Source: Armatimonadota bacterium
Lineage (GTDB): Bacteria; Armatimonadota; Zipacnadia; UBA1398; JAKPQA01
Direction: 5' to 3'
Length of the DNA: 64,000 nucleotides
Assembly (NCBI GenBank): GCA_029547025.1
Contig: JAKPQA010000144.1
Location: 1 to 64,000 of the forward strand
A program made the position numbers and the translations under genes. Shown here piece by piece: positions 46,327 through 55,111 of the stretch (within the stretch, counting starts at the first letter, position 1; each line of letters starts with the position of its first letter). The notes beneath the pieces are model-generated. The model saw only the letters and a program-made list of their open reading frames with translations. It was not told where the DNA came from and did no database searches.

Positions 46327-47616
46327 TTGGATAAGCTCTTCATATGCGGCCAGCGCCGCCTCAAGGGCCGCGTTCGGTGTGACGGCAGCAAGAACGCCGC
46401 CCTGGCGGTGCTTGCTGCTGCTGTGGCTGTGCCCGGGCGTTGCCGGATTGAGAAGATCCCACCGGTGTCCGACATCCTGGTGATGATCGAGATCATCAAG
46501 GAGCTCGGTGCCTCGGCCGAGATGACACCGGATGGCGCGCTGATCATCGACTCGACCTCGCTGCGCACTTGCCGGGCCCCGGAGCACCTCGTGCGAATGA
46601 TGCGCGGGTCGTTCTACATGGCTGGCGCGCTGCTGGGGCGGTTCCGCAGGGCGGAGGTCTCACTCCCCGGTGGTTGCACCATCGGTGCTCGGCCGGTGAA
46701 CTTCCACATCGCGGGCTTCCGTGCCCTGGGGGCCGACGTCAAAGTGGTTCACGGGGCCATGGTGGCTTCGGCGGGCCGGCTGCGCGGAACCCGCATCTTC
46801 TTGGACCCCCGCTGGAGCAGTGTGGGGGCGACGGTCAACATTCTCATGGCAGCGGTCCGCGCCAAGGGCACGACCATCATTGAGAACGCCTCGCGCGACC
46901 CCGACGCCACGTCGTGTGCCGACTTCCTCGTGATGGCCGGGGCCGATATCGAGGGGATTGGCACATCAACTCTCGTCATTCGGGGCGTCGAGGATCTGCA
47001 CGGGGTGGATTACCGGGTCCCGGGTGACCGCATTGAGGCCGGGACCTATCTGGTGGCTGGCGGCATCACCGGCGGGGACGTGACCGTCGAGGATGTCGAT
47101 GCCAACCATCTGGATCGCGTGCTCTGTGCGCTCGAGGACGCGGGAATGGAGCTCGACACCTACCCCAATGCCATTCGGATCCGGGCCTGCCGCCGACCGA
47201 GGGCGTTTGAGGTGGCGACCGCCCCCTACCCGGGGTTTCCCACCGACTTGCAGCCCCCGTTCTGCGCTCTGGCGAGCATCGCTGAGGGTAAGAGCGTGCT
47301 GGAGGAGGCCATCTTCGAAGCGCGACTGACTTACACGGGTGAGTTGCTTCGCATGGGGGCAGACATCCGCACGGTGGACTGCATGGCCATCGTGACGGGA
47401 GTGCGCCGTCTGTCGGGGGCACGGGTGAAGGTCCCCGACCTCCGCGCCGGTGCCGCGCTGGTGCTCGCCGGTCTCGCGGCTGAGGGAGAGACCGAGGTCG
47501 AGGGTACCGAGTCGGTAGACCGTGGCTATGTGGACATGGAGGGCAAGCTGGCTCGCCTCGGAGCCACGGTGGCCCGGGTCGACTCGGCCCGGCGCGCTTC
47601 TCTCCGAACCGCCTGA
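46327..47616 (+). CDS. murA: UDP-N-acetylglucosamine 1-carboxyvinyltransferase MurA
   Basis: 429 residues from TTG 46327 with GGAGG nine bases upstream. First committed step of peptidoglycan synthesis: phosphoenolpyruvate transfer to UDP-GlcNAc in the cytoplasm. Key residues are present: Lys-Asn in CDGSKNAALAVL, the fosfomycin-binding Cys in PGGCTIGARPV (so fosfomycin-sensitive form), the Asp in YPGFPTDLQPPF, and Arg in DLRAGAALVLAGL. Normal length. Placed directly behind atpC and ahead of mreB. Confidence 0.97.
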   Translation: MDKLFICGQRRLKGRVRCDGSKNAALAVLAAAVAVPGRCRIEKIPPVSDILVMIEIIKELGASAEMTPDGALIIDSTSLRTCRAPEHLVRMMRGSFYMAGALLGRFRRAEVSLPGGCTIGARPVNFHIAGFRALGADVKVVHGAMVASAGRLRGTRIFLDPRWSSVGATVNILMAAVRAKGTTIIENASRDPDATSCADFLVMAGADIEGIGTSTLVIRGVEDLHGVDYRVPGDRIEAGTYLVAGGITGGDVTVEDVDANHLDRVLCALEDAGMELDTYPNAIRIRACRRPRAFEVATAPYPGFPTDLQPPFCALASIAEGKSVLEEAIFEARLTYTGELLRMGADIRTVDCMAIVTGVRRLSGARVKVPDLRAGAALVLAGLAAEGETEVEGTESVDRGYVDMEGKLARLGATVARVDSARRASLRTA

Positions 47617-47762
47617 GGACCCAGCGAGGTTATCGGGTCGAGTGGGGGAGCCGGTGGCCCCCCCGTCGGATGTCGCGAGTTCTCCCAAGGGCGACTGCTC
47701 ACCTTTGGCGCCGTCCCGGGCCCATCCAGTCCCGGGGCCCTGAGGCAGCCGGGAAGCACGGG

Positions 47763-48839
47763 ATGCCGAAGTTCATACGCAAAGCCCTACGCCTTTCGTA
47801 CGACCTGGGCATTGACCTGGGCACCTCCAACACCCTGGTGTACGAACGAGGCTCGGGGATCGTGATGAATGAGCCGTCGGTGGTGGCGGTCGAGAAGGGC
47901 ACGAACCGCGTGCTCGAGATCGGCCAGGCGGCTCGGGAGATGCTCGGCCGTACGCCGGGCAACATCATCGCGGTCCAGCCCCTCCGGGATGGCGTCATCG
48001 CGGACTATACCCTGACGTCCCGGATGCTGAGGCACATCATCCACCGGGTGTGCGGAATCGGTTGGACGCGTTTCGTCAAACCCCAAGTGGTGCTTTCTGT
48101 GCCCTCAGCCGTGACCAACGTCGAGCGGCGAGCGGTCATCGAGGCGGCCACCGAAGCGGGAGCGAAGCGCGCCATCCCCATCGAGGAGCCCATGGCGGCC
48201 GCGATCGGCGCTGGTCTCCCGATCGAGGGGCCGGGCGGCAATCTCGTGGTGGACATCGGGGGCGGCACCACCGACATGGCGGTGATCTCGCTGGGGTCGC
48301 CCGTCGTGAGTGATAGCATCCGCATCGCCGGCAACCGCTTCGACCAGGCGATCAGCCGGCATATCCGCCGGGCCTATGGCCTCCAGATCGGTGACCCCAC
48401 CGCCGAGTACGTCAAGATCGAGATCGGCTCCGCCGTCGAGCTCCAGCCAGAACTCGAACTCGAGGTGCGTGGCCGGGATAGCATCACCGGCTTGCCCCGC
48501 ACCGTGGTCGTGCGTTCGTTCGATATCCGCGAGGCCATCCTGGAGCCGGTCTATGCCATCATCGAGCGCGTGAAACAGCTCCTCGAGCAGACGCCTCCCG
48601 AACTGGCCGCGGACATCATTGAGCGCGGGATCACCATGAGTGGCGGGGGGTGCCTGCTGCGAGGCACGGACCGCCTGCTGTCCGTGGAGACGGGCATCCC
48701 CGTGGTCATTGCCGACGACCCGATGTGCTGCGTCGCCAAGGGGACTGGAGCCGTCCTGGAGCACATCGACCAGCTCCGCGACACGCGCCCGACCGAGCCC
48801 ACGCCGCTCCCCGGCGGCTACGTCCGCCGGGCGCGCTGA
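47763..48839 (+). CDS. mreB: Rod-shape determining protein MreB/Mbl
   Basis: 358 residues from ATG 47763. Actin-fold motifs: phosphate-1 DLGIDLGTSNTLVYERGSG, phosphate-2 LVVDIGGGTTDMAVISLG, adenosine ITMSGGGCLLRGTDRLLS. It polymerises under the inner membrane and guides lateral wall synthesis. The C-terminus is slightly extended (TRPTEPTPLPGGYVRRAR). No mreC or mreD follows, unlike the common mreBCD operon; its neighbour is murA, as for mbl of Bacillus. A rod or elongated cell is expected. Confidence 0.95.
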   Translation: MPKFIRKALRLSYDLGIDLGTSNTLVYERGSGIVMNEPSVVAVEKGTNRVLEIGQAAREMLGRTPGNIIAVQPLRDGVIADYTLTSRMLRHIIHRVCGIGWTRFVKPQVVLSVPSAVTNVERRAVIEAATEAGAKRAIPIEEPMAAAIGAGLPIEGPGGNLVVDIGGGTTDMAVISLGSPVVSDSIRIAGNRFDQAISRHIRRAYGLQIGDPTAEYVKIEIGSAVELQPELELEVRGRDSITGLPRTVVVRSFDIREAILEPVYAIIERVKQLLEQTPPELAADIIERGITMSGGGCLLRGTDRLLSVETGIPVVIADDPMCCVAKGTGAVLEHIDQLRDTRPTEPTPLPGGYVRRAR

Positions 48840-48853
48840 GCCCCCCGCCTGAA

Positions 48854-48883
48854 TTGACACCTCGAACAGGGCATCCCTATAAT
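48854..48883 (+). promoter_or_regulatory. Consensus sigma-70 promoter for the ugpC-type gene
   Basis: A perfect TTGACA -35 box (48854-48859), an 18-base spacer and a perfect TATAAT -10 box (48878-48883) lie 15 bases after the mreB stop. Transcription should begin near 48890, leaving about 77 bases of leader before the ATP-binding protein start at 48967. This is the strongest-looking promoter I see on the plus strand. Confidence 0.85.
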
Positions 48884-48896
48884 GGCCGCGCCAAGT

Positions 48897-48934
48897 AGGG
48901 ACCACCTCTGCGGACTGGGCTTGCCCCGGTCCCT
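48897..48934 (+). promoter_or_regulatory. 5' leader hairpin
   Basis: AGGGACC (48897-48903) and GGTCCCT (48928-48934) form a perfect seven-pair stem close to the predicted transcript start. A smaller GGGC-TT-GCCC hairpin (48917-48926) lies inside. It could stabilise the message or control translation of the gene at 48967. No known riboswitch class is recognised. Confidence 0.5.
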
Positions 48935-48966
48935 GCTCATGTGCGTTCGTCCAGGGGGCTTCGCGA

Positions 48967-50085
48967 ATGGCCAGTGTCCGGCTCCATCACCTCTCGAAGC
49001 GGTTTCGCGACGTGGTGGCCGTCAATGACTTGACGCTCGAGGTGAAGGACAAGGAGTTTCTGGTTCTGGTTGGCCCCTCAGGGTGTGGGAAGACCACGGC
49101 ACTGCGCATGATCGCCGGGCTCGAAGAGGCGACCTCGGGTGACATATACATCGGTGATCGGCGCGTCAACGATGACTCCCCCAAGGACCGAGACATCGCC
49201 ATGGTCTTCCAGAACTATGCCCTCTATCCCCACATGTCGGTCTACGACAACATGGCCTTTGGGCTCAAGCTCCGCAAGATGCCCAAGGAGAAGATAAGGG
49301 CCCTCGTGGACGATGCAGCGAAGATGCTCGGCCTCGAGGGGCTGCTGAGCCGCAAGCCCAAGGAGTTGTCGGGAGGGCAGCGGCAGCGGGTGGCACTTGG
49401 CCGAGCCATCGTCCGTGAGCCACAGGTGTTCCTCATGGACGAGCCGCTCTCGAATCTGGACGCGAAGCTGCGCGTCCAGACCCGCGCGGAGTTGATCAAG
49501 CTTCATCGCCGCCTCGGCATTACCACGGTGTACGTTACCCACGACCAGGTTGAGGCCATGACCATGGGCGACCGGATCGCCGTGCTCAATGCGGGCGTGA
49601 TGCAGCAGTGCGACACCCCGCTGAACCTGTATGGCTCTCCGGCCAACCGATTCGTGGCGGGTTTCATCGGGAGCCCGGCGATGAACTTCCTGGAAGCCAA
49701 GCTCACCTCGGAGAACGGCTCCACCTATGTGGACGCGGCAGGTCTGAGGCTTCGGCTGCCCGACGACCGCGCCGCGCGTGTGAGGGAGCGAGGCTACCTG
49801 GGCAAGCCCGTAATCCTGGGTATTCGCCCTGAGGACATTCACGATCGAGAGCTGTCACTGATTCCACCGGACGAGGGCAACACGGCGACGGTGCGGGTGG
49901 ACGTCACTGAGCCCATGGGCGACCGCGTGATCGTCTACGCTCTGGTCAATGGGGAGACCATCCTGGCCTCCCTGGGCTCGGCCACCAAGGCCAAGGAGCT
50001 CACAGACCTGCAGGTCGTCCTCGACACGAGCCGCATTCACCTATTCGATTGCGACACCGAGTGCTCGCTCCTCGTCGACGCGTAG
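48967..50085 (+). CDS. ugpC: Sugar ABC transporter ATP-binding protein, UgpC/MsmX type
   Basis: 372 residues from ATG 48967. Walker A GPSGCGKTTALRMIAG, Q-loop AMVFQNYALYPHMSVYDNMA, signature LSGGQRQRVALGRA, Walker B VFLMDEPLSNLDA, switch His VYVTHDQVEAMTMGDRIAVL. The C-terminal OB/TOBE region (ILGIRPEDIHDRE; VDVTEPMGDRVIVYALVNGE) marks the carbohydrate-uptake CUT1 family. There is no permease or binding-protein gene beside it, so it probably serves several sugar importers elsewhere, as MsmX/MsmK do. Driven by its own consensus promoter. Confidence 0.93.
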   Translation: MASVRLHHLSKRFRDVVAVNDLTLEVKDKEFLVLVGPSGCGKTTALRMIAGLEEATSGDIYIGDRRVNDDSPKDRDIAMVFQNYALYPHMSVYDNMAFGLKLRKMPKEKIRALVDDAAKMLGLEGLLSRKPKELSGGQRQRVALGRAIVREPQVFLMDEPLSNLDAKLRVQTRAELIKLHRRLGITTVYVTHDQVEAMTMGDRIAVLNAGVMQQCDTPLNLYGSPANRFVAGFIGSPAMNFLEAKLTSENGSTYVDAAGLRLRLPDDRAARVRERGYLGKPVILGIRPEDIHDRELSLIPPDEGNTATVRVDVTEPMGDRVIVYALVNGETILASLGSATKAKELTDLQVVLDTSRIHLFDCDTECSLLVDA

Positions 50086-50120
50086 GCTCTCGGCCGCACG
50101 AGACGGGATCAAACACGCTG

Positions 50121-51065
50121 ATGCCAGAGGACACCTCGGGTCGGGAGTCCACCTCGCCATCGGTCGAGGCGGTGCCGTACGATCCGAGCGACAATGGGGA
50201 GCACGATGAGGACGGTCCCAGCGAGGAGACGGCCACCTTTGTCGAGCATCTCGACGAACTCCGCACTCGGCTGATCCGCTGCATCGTCTACATCCTGGTA
50301 TTGGCCGGGCTCTCATTCAGCGTCCTCAACAAACTCATCATCGATGTGCTCCTGAGCCCAGTGCAGGACATTGTGAAGAGCGATCCTGTGGGTGGGCTCA
50401 TCTCGACGGCACCTGCCGAATGGATCTTCATCTGGGTGAAGATCCTACTGATATCAGGCGTGTTCCTCGCCGGCCCCCTGATTCTGGGAGAGATCTACGG
50501 GTTCATCGCTCCGGCGCTGACCCGGTCTGAGAAGCGGTATGCGCGCTGGGCGTTTCTCTTCGCTCCGCTGCTGTTTGCGGCCGGGCTTGTTTTTGCGTAT
50601 ATCATTATACCCTTCGGGCTAAGGTTCCTATACCACTTCACGACCCAGTCCGGGATCCGATGGCTGCTGAGCGTTGAGAAGTACCTGGGCTTCTTCCTCA
50701 CCCTCTCGCTGGGGCTCGGGCTCGTGTTCCAGATGCCGCTTGTCGTTGCGGTGCTCACCAAGATCGGCATCGTAACCCCGCAGTTCCTGGCCTCGAAGCG
50801 CCGGTATGCGATCGTCGTGCTGGCCGTGATCGCCGCGATCATCACGCCGACACCTGATGTGGTGAACCTGTCGATCGTTATGGTCCCCATGTTAGTGCTA
50901 TTTGAAGTCTCGATCATCGTGGCACGGTGCGTCGGTCGAGAGGGCTCCGAGTCCCGCCCCATCCAGCGCCTGCGGCGGAAACCGAAACGCGTCCGCGCCC
51001 GGCGGACGCCGAAGAGAAGCCGCAAGCCCGCGGATACGCCGCCTGCCTCTGATACGGACAACTGA
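50121..51065 (+). CDS. tatC: Sec-independent protein translocase TatC
   Basis: 314 residues from ATG 50121. A Glu/Asp/Ser-rich N-terminal extension of about 40 residues comes before the conserved FVEHLDELRTRLIRCIVYIL. Six helices follow, including WVKILLISGVFLAGPLILGE, LTRSEKRYARWAFLFAPLLF and LGLGLVFQMPLVVAVLTKIG, with FLASKRRYAIVVLAVIAAII and ITPTPDVVN late. The tail is strongly basic (RRKPKRVRARRTPKRSRKPA). TatC recognises twin-arginine signals, two of which occur in this window (1875 and 7885). No tatA or tatB nearby. Eight bases separate it from the response regulator. Confidence 0.94.
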   Translation: MPEDTSGRESTSPSVEAVPYDPSDNGEHDEDGPSEETATFVEHLDELRTRLIRCIVYILVLAGLSFSVLNKLIIDVLLSPVQDIVKSDPVGGLISTAPAEWIFIWVKILLISGVFLAGPLILGEIYGFIAPALTRSEKRYARWAFLFAPLLFAAGLVFAYIIIPFGLRFLYHFTTQSGIRWLLSVEKYLGFFLTLSLGLGLVFQMPLVVAVLTKIGIVTPQFLASKRRYAIVVLAVIAAIITPTPDVVNLSIVMVPMLVLFEVSIIVARCVGREGSESRPIQRLRRKPKRVRARRTPKRSRKPADTPPASDTDN

Positions 51066-51072
51066 GCTGACG

Positions 51073-52497
51073 ATGACCAAGCGCCGCGCGTCGATCGTGA
51101 TCATCGACGACGATGCCCTGGTCCGGCGCACGCTGGCCACGGGGCTTCGGGCTCTCGGCTATGGCGTGTCGGAGGCTACCGGGGGCCGCGAGGGCCTGTC
51201 TCTCGTGGGGAGCATCGAGCCCGATCTCGTTCTCTGCGATCTCAGCATGCCCGGGATGGATGGGCTAGCCGTGCTGGACGAGATGGGCCGCCAGCATCCG
51301 CAGGTACCCGTGGTTCTGGTCACGGCGGACGATCGCATCGACACGGCCGTCGAGGCCATCCGCCGGGGGGCGTTCCACTACGTCCCCAAGCCGGTGGACA
51401 TGCGCTCGCTGGCCGTCACCGTTCAGCGAGCTCTGGATGCACGCGCGCTCGCCCGCCGTGTGCGCACCCTCGAGCGCGAACTGGCTGCGAGCGGATCGTT
51501 CGAAGCCCTGATTGGTACATCTCCGGTCTTCCGTCAAGCCTGTCAGACGGCCGTCAAGGTCGCAGCCACATCGGTGACCGTGCTCATCACGGGAGAGAGC
51601 GGGACCGGCAAGGAGCTGGTGGCGGCCGCGATCCATCGGGCCAGCCCACGCCGCAGTGGCCCCTACGTTACCGTCAACTGCACGGCCCTACCGGCAGGGC
51701 TTCTCGAGAGTGAGCTCTTTGGTCACGAGAAGGGTGCGTTCACCGACGCGTCCGAGGCCCGCCCGGGCCAGTTCGAGCGGGCTCACGGCGGAACGATCCT
51801 ACTCGATGAGATCGGCGACATGTCGGTCGAGCTCCAGCCCAAGATCCTGAGGGTGCTTGAGAGCCGCGAGGTCGAGCGTCTGGGATCAGCGCGACCCACA
51901 CCCGTGGACGCGCGAATCATCGCGGCAACGAACCAGGACCTTCGGCAGGCCGTGGCGGAGGGACGCTTCCGCGCGGACCTGTACTACCGTCTCAACGTGG
52001 TGACCGTTGAGCTTCCCGCTCTCCGAGATCGACGCGAGGACATTCCTTTACTGGCCACCCACTTCCTCCAGCGGGCCGCGACTCGTTACCAGGTCGAACG
52101 CACGGGCTTCTCGCCGGAGGCGATTGCGGCCCTGGAGGCGTACCCATGGCCCGGGAACGTACGCGAGCTGCAGAACGCGGTCGAGCGGGCGGCCATCCTG
52201 GGTTCGCAGCCGGTCATTGGGCTCGACGATCTGCCGGACGAGCTGAGGTCTGGTGCGAGCCTGCGCCCAGAGCTCACGCCCACAGTCGCCACCCCGCATT
52301 TTCCGGTGTCTGAAGAGCCGGTTCTCACTCTAGCCGAGGTAGAGAGACGCCACATCGCCCGCGTGCTGGAGCTCAACGGCGGCAACCAGTCGAAGACGGC
52401 ACGCGATCTAGGCCTGAAGCGCGGGACGCTTCTCTCGCGAATGCAGAAGCTGGGCCTGACCGGCGCGTCGGGCAGTGTCGATTTGTCGACACAGTGA
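51073..52497 (+). CDS. NtrC-family sigma-54-type response regulator
   Basis: 474 residues from ATG 51073. Receiver domain 1-120: IVIIDDDALVRRTL, phospho-acceptor Asp in LVLCDLSMPGMDG, Lys in YVPKPVDM. AAA+ domain ~145-375: Walker A ITGESGTGKELVAAAI, sigma-54 loop GAFTDA in place of GAFTGA, Walker B GTILLDEIGDM, sensor RADLYYRLNV. C-terminal Fis-type helix-turn-helix: NGGNQSKTARDLGLKRGTLL. It activates promoters with sigma-54 RNA polymerase when phosphorylated; the kinase is not in the window. The changed GAFTGA glycine is notable. Eight bases after tatC. Confidence 0.93.
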   Translation: MTKRRASIVIIDDDALVRRTLATGLRALGYGVSEATGGREGLSLVGSIEPDLVLCDLSMPGMDGLAVLDEMGRQHPQVPVVLVTADDRIDTAVEAIRRGAFHYVPKPVDMRSLAVTVQRALDARALARRVRTLERELAASGSFEALIGTSPVFRQACQTAVKVAATSVTVLITGESGTGKELVAAAIHRASPRRSGPYVTVNCTALPAGLLESELFGHEKGAFTDASEARPGQFERAHGGTILLDEIGDMSVELQPKILRVLESREVERLGSARPTPVDARIIAATNQDLRQAVAEGRFRADLYYRLNVVTVELPALRDRREDIPLLATHFLQRAATRYQVERTGFSPEAIAALEAYPWPGNVRELQNAVERAAILGSQPVIGLDDLPDELRSGASLRPELTPTVATPHFPVSEEPVLTLAEVERRHIARVLELNGGNQSKTARDLGLKRGTLLSRMQKLGLTGASGSVDLSTQ

Positions 52498-52795
52498 TGC
52501 CATATCACCAGATGCCTGCCGCCATGGCGCCAGTGACCCCACGGCCGCGCCACTTCCCCTGGCAACTCCGTTGCAGCCATGGTGCGATGACACCCAAAGG
52601 ACTGACGCCCCCCAAGGCGTGCGGAACGGTGGACGGCCTTGAGGTCGGGAAGCCGAACGCACAGAGTCCTCACCCTCCCCGAGGGGGCCCGGAGCCACGG
52701 CTCCGGGCCCTCGCGGATTCCCGGGATCTCTTTGCGCTCCAGGCAGGGAAAACACAGGGGGCCGGACAACAAGCAAACGGGAGTTTGGGTGTTCA
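52498..52795. other. Intergenic region after the response regulator
   Basis: About 300 GC-rich bases without a credible gene. The open frames are low-complexity. The only structure is the hairpin at 52685-52710 (separate entry). The helicase start at 52796 has only a weak ribosome site (GGGTG), so its promoter is unclear. Confidence 0.45.
52685..52710. terminator. Strong GC hairpin, likely terminator or barrier
   Basis: GGGCCCGGAGCC (52685-52696) and GGCTCCGGGCCC (52699-52710) are exact reverse complements with a two-base centre. It lies about 190 bases after the regulator stop and 85 bases before the helicase. No U-tract follows on either strand, so intrinsic termination would be atypical; it may instead aid Rho-dependent termination or RNA stability. 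Confidence 0.5.
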
Positions 52796-55111
52796 ATGCG
52801 TGAGACCGGGTGTAGTGTGCTGGAGTTCGCGGCCTCCCTCGAGAGCGGCCGGGGGTACGAAGGCCAGATCACGGGCCGGACGGTGATCCCGGCGCGGCCC
52901 GCGCGCTATGCCGACTTGGAGCGGCCCCTCTCTCCCGCCATCCAGGCGGTCCTGGACGCGCTGGGCATCCGGCAACTGTACTCGCACCAGGCCCAGGCGA
53001 TCGACCGGATACGGCGCGGCTCGAATGTGGCCGTGGTTACCTCCACAGCCAGCGGCAAAACGCTCTGCTACAACATTCCGGTCATGGAGCGCCTGCTCGA
53101 GAGCCGCGGCTCGCGGGCGGTCTATATCTTCCCCACCAAAGCACTCGCCCAGGACCAACTGCGGCGCCTGCGCGAGCTGGACATCGCCCAGGAACTCACC
53201 TTCGATACCTACGACGGCGACACCAAGCCCGAGCGCCGCCGCGATGTGCGGCGCCACGCCCACGTGGTTCTCACGAACCCAGACATGCTCCATGTCGGCA
53301 TCCTCCCGAACCACACGGGATGGGCCGAGTTCTTCGGGCGGCTGCGCTTCGTGGTGCTCGACGAGATCCACGTGTACCGAGGCGTGTTCGGCTCTCACAC
53401 CGCCAACGTGCTGCGGCGGCTTCGCCGGGTGGCCCGGCACTATGGAGCCCGGCCGCAGTTCATCTGCTGTTCGGCGACCATCGCAAACCCAAGGGAACTG
53501 GCCGAGAACTTGGTGGGAGAGCCTTTCGAGGTGGTTGACGACGACGGCTCGCCCCGAGGTAACCGACTGTTCCTGGTGTGGAACCCGCCGATGGTGGAGC
53601 GAGAGCCCGATCCGACGGGCCGGGCGTCGTCGATCCGGCGGAGTGCCTACGGCGAGGCATCTCGGCTCATCACCAGCATGGTTCGGCAGCGCATCCGCAG
53701 CATCGCTTTCGTGCGCGCGCGGAAGATCGCCGAACTGCTCTTGCGGCGATGCCGGAGCTCCCTTAGGGGTACGCCGAAGCTCGCCGGAGCGCTCATGCCC
53801 TACCGGGGGGGATACCTTCCCGAAGAGCGTCGCGAGATCGAGCGCCAGCTCTTTGAGGGCAGGTTGCTGGGCGTATGCTCGACCACAGCACTCGAGGTCG
53901 GTGTCGATATCGGTGGCCTCGATGCCACGGTGATGGTGGGGTACCCGGGCTCGATCGCGGCCACATGGCAGCAGGCTGGGAGATCGGGCCGCAGCGGGCG
54001 GGACAGCCTGGCTGTGCTGGTGGCTCTGCCGGGTGCGCTGGACCAGTTCATCGCGCAGAACCCCGATTACCTGTTCCACGCCCCCACGGAGCGCGCCGTG
54101 ATCGACCCCGGGAACCGCTTCATCCTGGCCGGGCACCTGCTCTGCGCGGCGCATGAGCTGCCGCTGATGCAGGAGGAGGAAGCGCTGTTCGGTGCCGGCG
54201 CCCGGGAGCTACTCGAGGCGCTGCAGGCCCACCGCTACGTGGCGCTCCGCGACCGCTGGTTCTACACCGGTGATGGTGAGCCCGCACCCGAGATCAGCAT
54301 CCGATCGGCGGCCGGGCCGGGGTATGAGATCGTCGACGACCGGCGCGGTCGTGTCCTCGGGACCGTTGACGCGCAGGCGGCGTTCTACCACGTACACCCG
54401 GGCGCAGTGTACCTCCACCTCGGTGCGACCTATCAGGTGAGGCACCTGGATCTCGATAGGAGACGGGCGTACGTCGAGCCCGCGAAAGGCGACTACTACA
54501 CGGAACCTCAATGGGTGAACGATGTCTTGGTGGGAGAGGAACTCACGCGCCGTTCGCTCGGGGGGGCCACGGTTCACTACGGAGAGCTTGTTGTGTGCAC
54601 GAAGATGGTATCGTACCGCCGCATCAGCGAGTCCACGGGGGCGCTGCTGGGCACGGAGCCGCTGGATCTGCCGGAGCGGCGCTATGAGACCTGCGGGATC
54701 TGGATTACGATGGGCCCGGGGATCGCCCGGGAGCACGGGAGCGACGCCACCGCCTTCCTGGGCGGCCTTCATGCCATCGAGCACAGCCTCATCTCGATGG
54801 CCCCGCTGTTTGCCATGTGCGAACCGCTGGATCTAGCCGGGGCGTCCCAGCTTGGCTCCGAGGGCCAGCCCGCGGTTTTCATCCACGATGCATACCCAGG
54901 GGGCGTCGGCATTGCGGAGGCGCTGTACGACCGCGCCGAGGCCCTGATGGATGCAGCCCACGGCACGATTGCGGGATGCCCATGCACTGCGGGATGCCCC
55001 AGCTGCGTGCAATCGCCATTCTGTGGTAGTAACAACCAGCCTATGGACAAGGCTGTGGCTCGAGCGATCCTTGGGGCACTCCTCGAGTCCAGCGGCAGGG
55101 CGCCGGTATGA
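52796..55111 (+). CDS. DEAD/DEAH-box helicase with DUF1998 zinc domain (MrfA-like)
   Basis: 771 residues from ATG 52796. Superfamily 2 motifs in order: Q-like YSHQAQAID, motif I STASGKTLCYN, Ia FPTKALAQDQ, II VVLDEIHVYRG (DEIH), III CCSATIANP, IV-V TTALEVGVDIGGLD, VI QQAGRSGRSGR. The C-terminal DUF1998 part carries HDAYPGGVGIAEALYD and a four-Cys metal site in GCPCTAGCPSCVQSPFCGS. This is the MrfA/YprA (Hrq1-related) architecture. B. subtilis MrfA is a 3'-to-5' DNA helicase that repairs mitomycin C lesions. Overlaps the next gene by 4 bases (ATGA), which is odd for a repair gene. Confidence 0.92.
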   Translation: MRETGCSVLEFAASLESGRGYEGQITGRTVIPARPARYADLERPLSPAIQAVLDALGIRQLYSHQAQAIDRIRRGSNVAVVTSTASGKTLCYNIPVMERLLESRGSRAVYIFPTKALAQDQLRRLRELDIAQELTFDTYDGDTKPERRRDVRRHAHVVLTNPDMLHVGILPNHTGWAEFFGRLRFVVLDEIHVYRGVFGSHTANVLRRLRRVARHYGARPQFICCSATIANPRELAENLVGEPFEVVDDDGSPRGNRLFLVWNPPMVEREPDPTGRASSIRRSAYGEASRLITSMVRQRIRSIAFVRARKIAELLLRRCRSSLRGTPKLAGALMPYRGGYLPEERREIERQLFEGRLLGVCSTTALEVGVDIGGLDATVMVGYPGSIAATWQQAGRSGRSGRDSLAVLVALPGALDQFIAQNPDYLFHAPTERAVIDPGNRFILAGHLLCAAHELPLMQEEEALFGAGARELLEALQAHRYVALRDRWFYTGDGEPAPEISIRSAAGPGYEIVDDRRGRVLGTVDAQAAFYHVHPGAVYLHLGATYQVRHLDLDRRRAYVEPAKGDYYTEPQWVNDVLVGEELTRRSLGGATVHYGELVVCTKMVSYRRISESTGALLGTEPLDLPERRYETCGIWITMGPGIAREHGSDATAFLGGLHAIEHSLISMAPLFAMCEPLDLAGASQLGSEGQPAVFIHDAYPGGVGIAEALYDRAEALMDAAHGTIAGCPCTAGCPSCVQSPFCGSNNQPMDKAVARAILGALLESSGRAPV

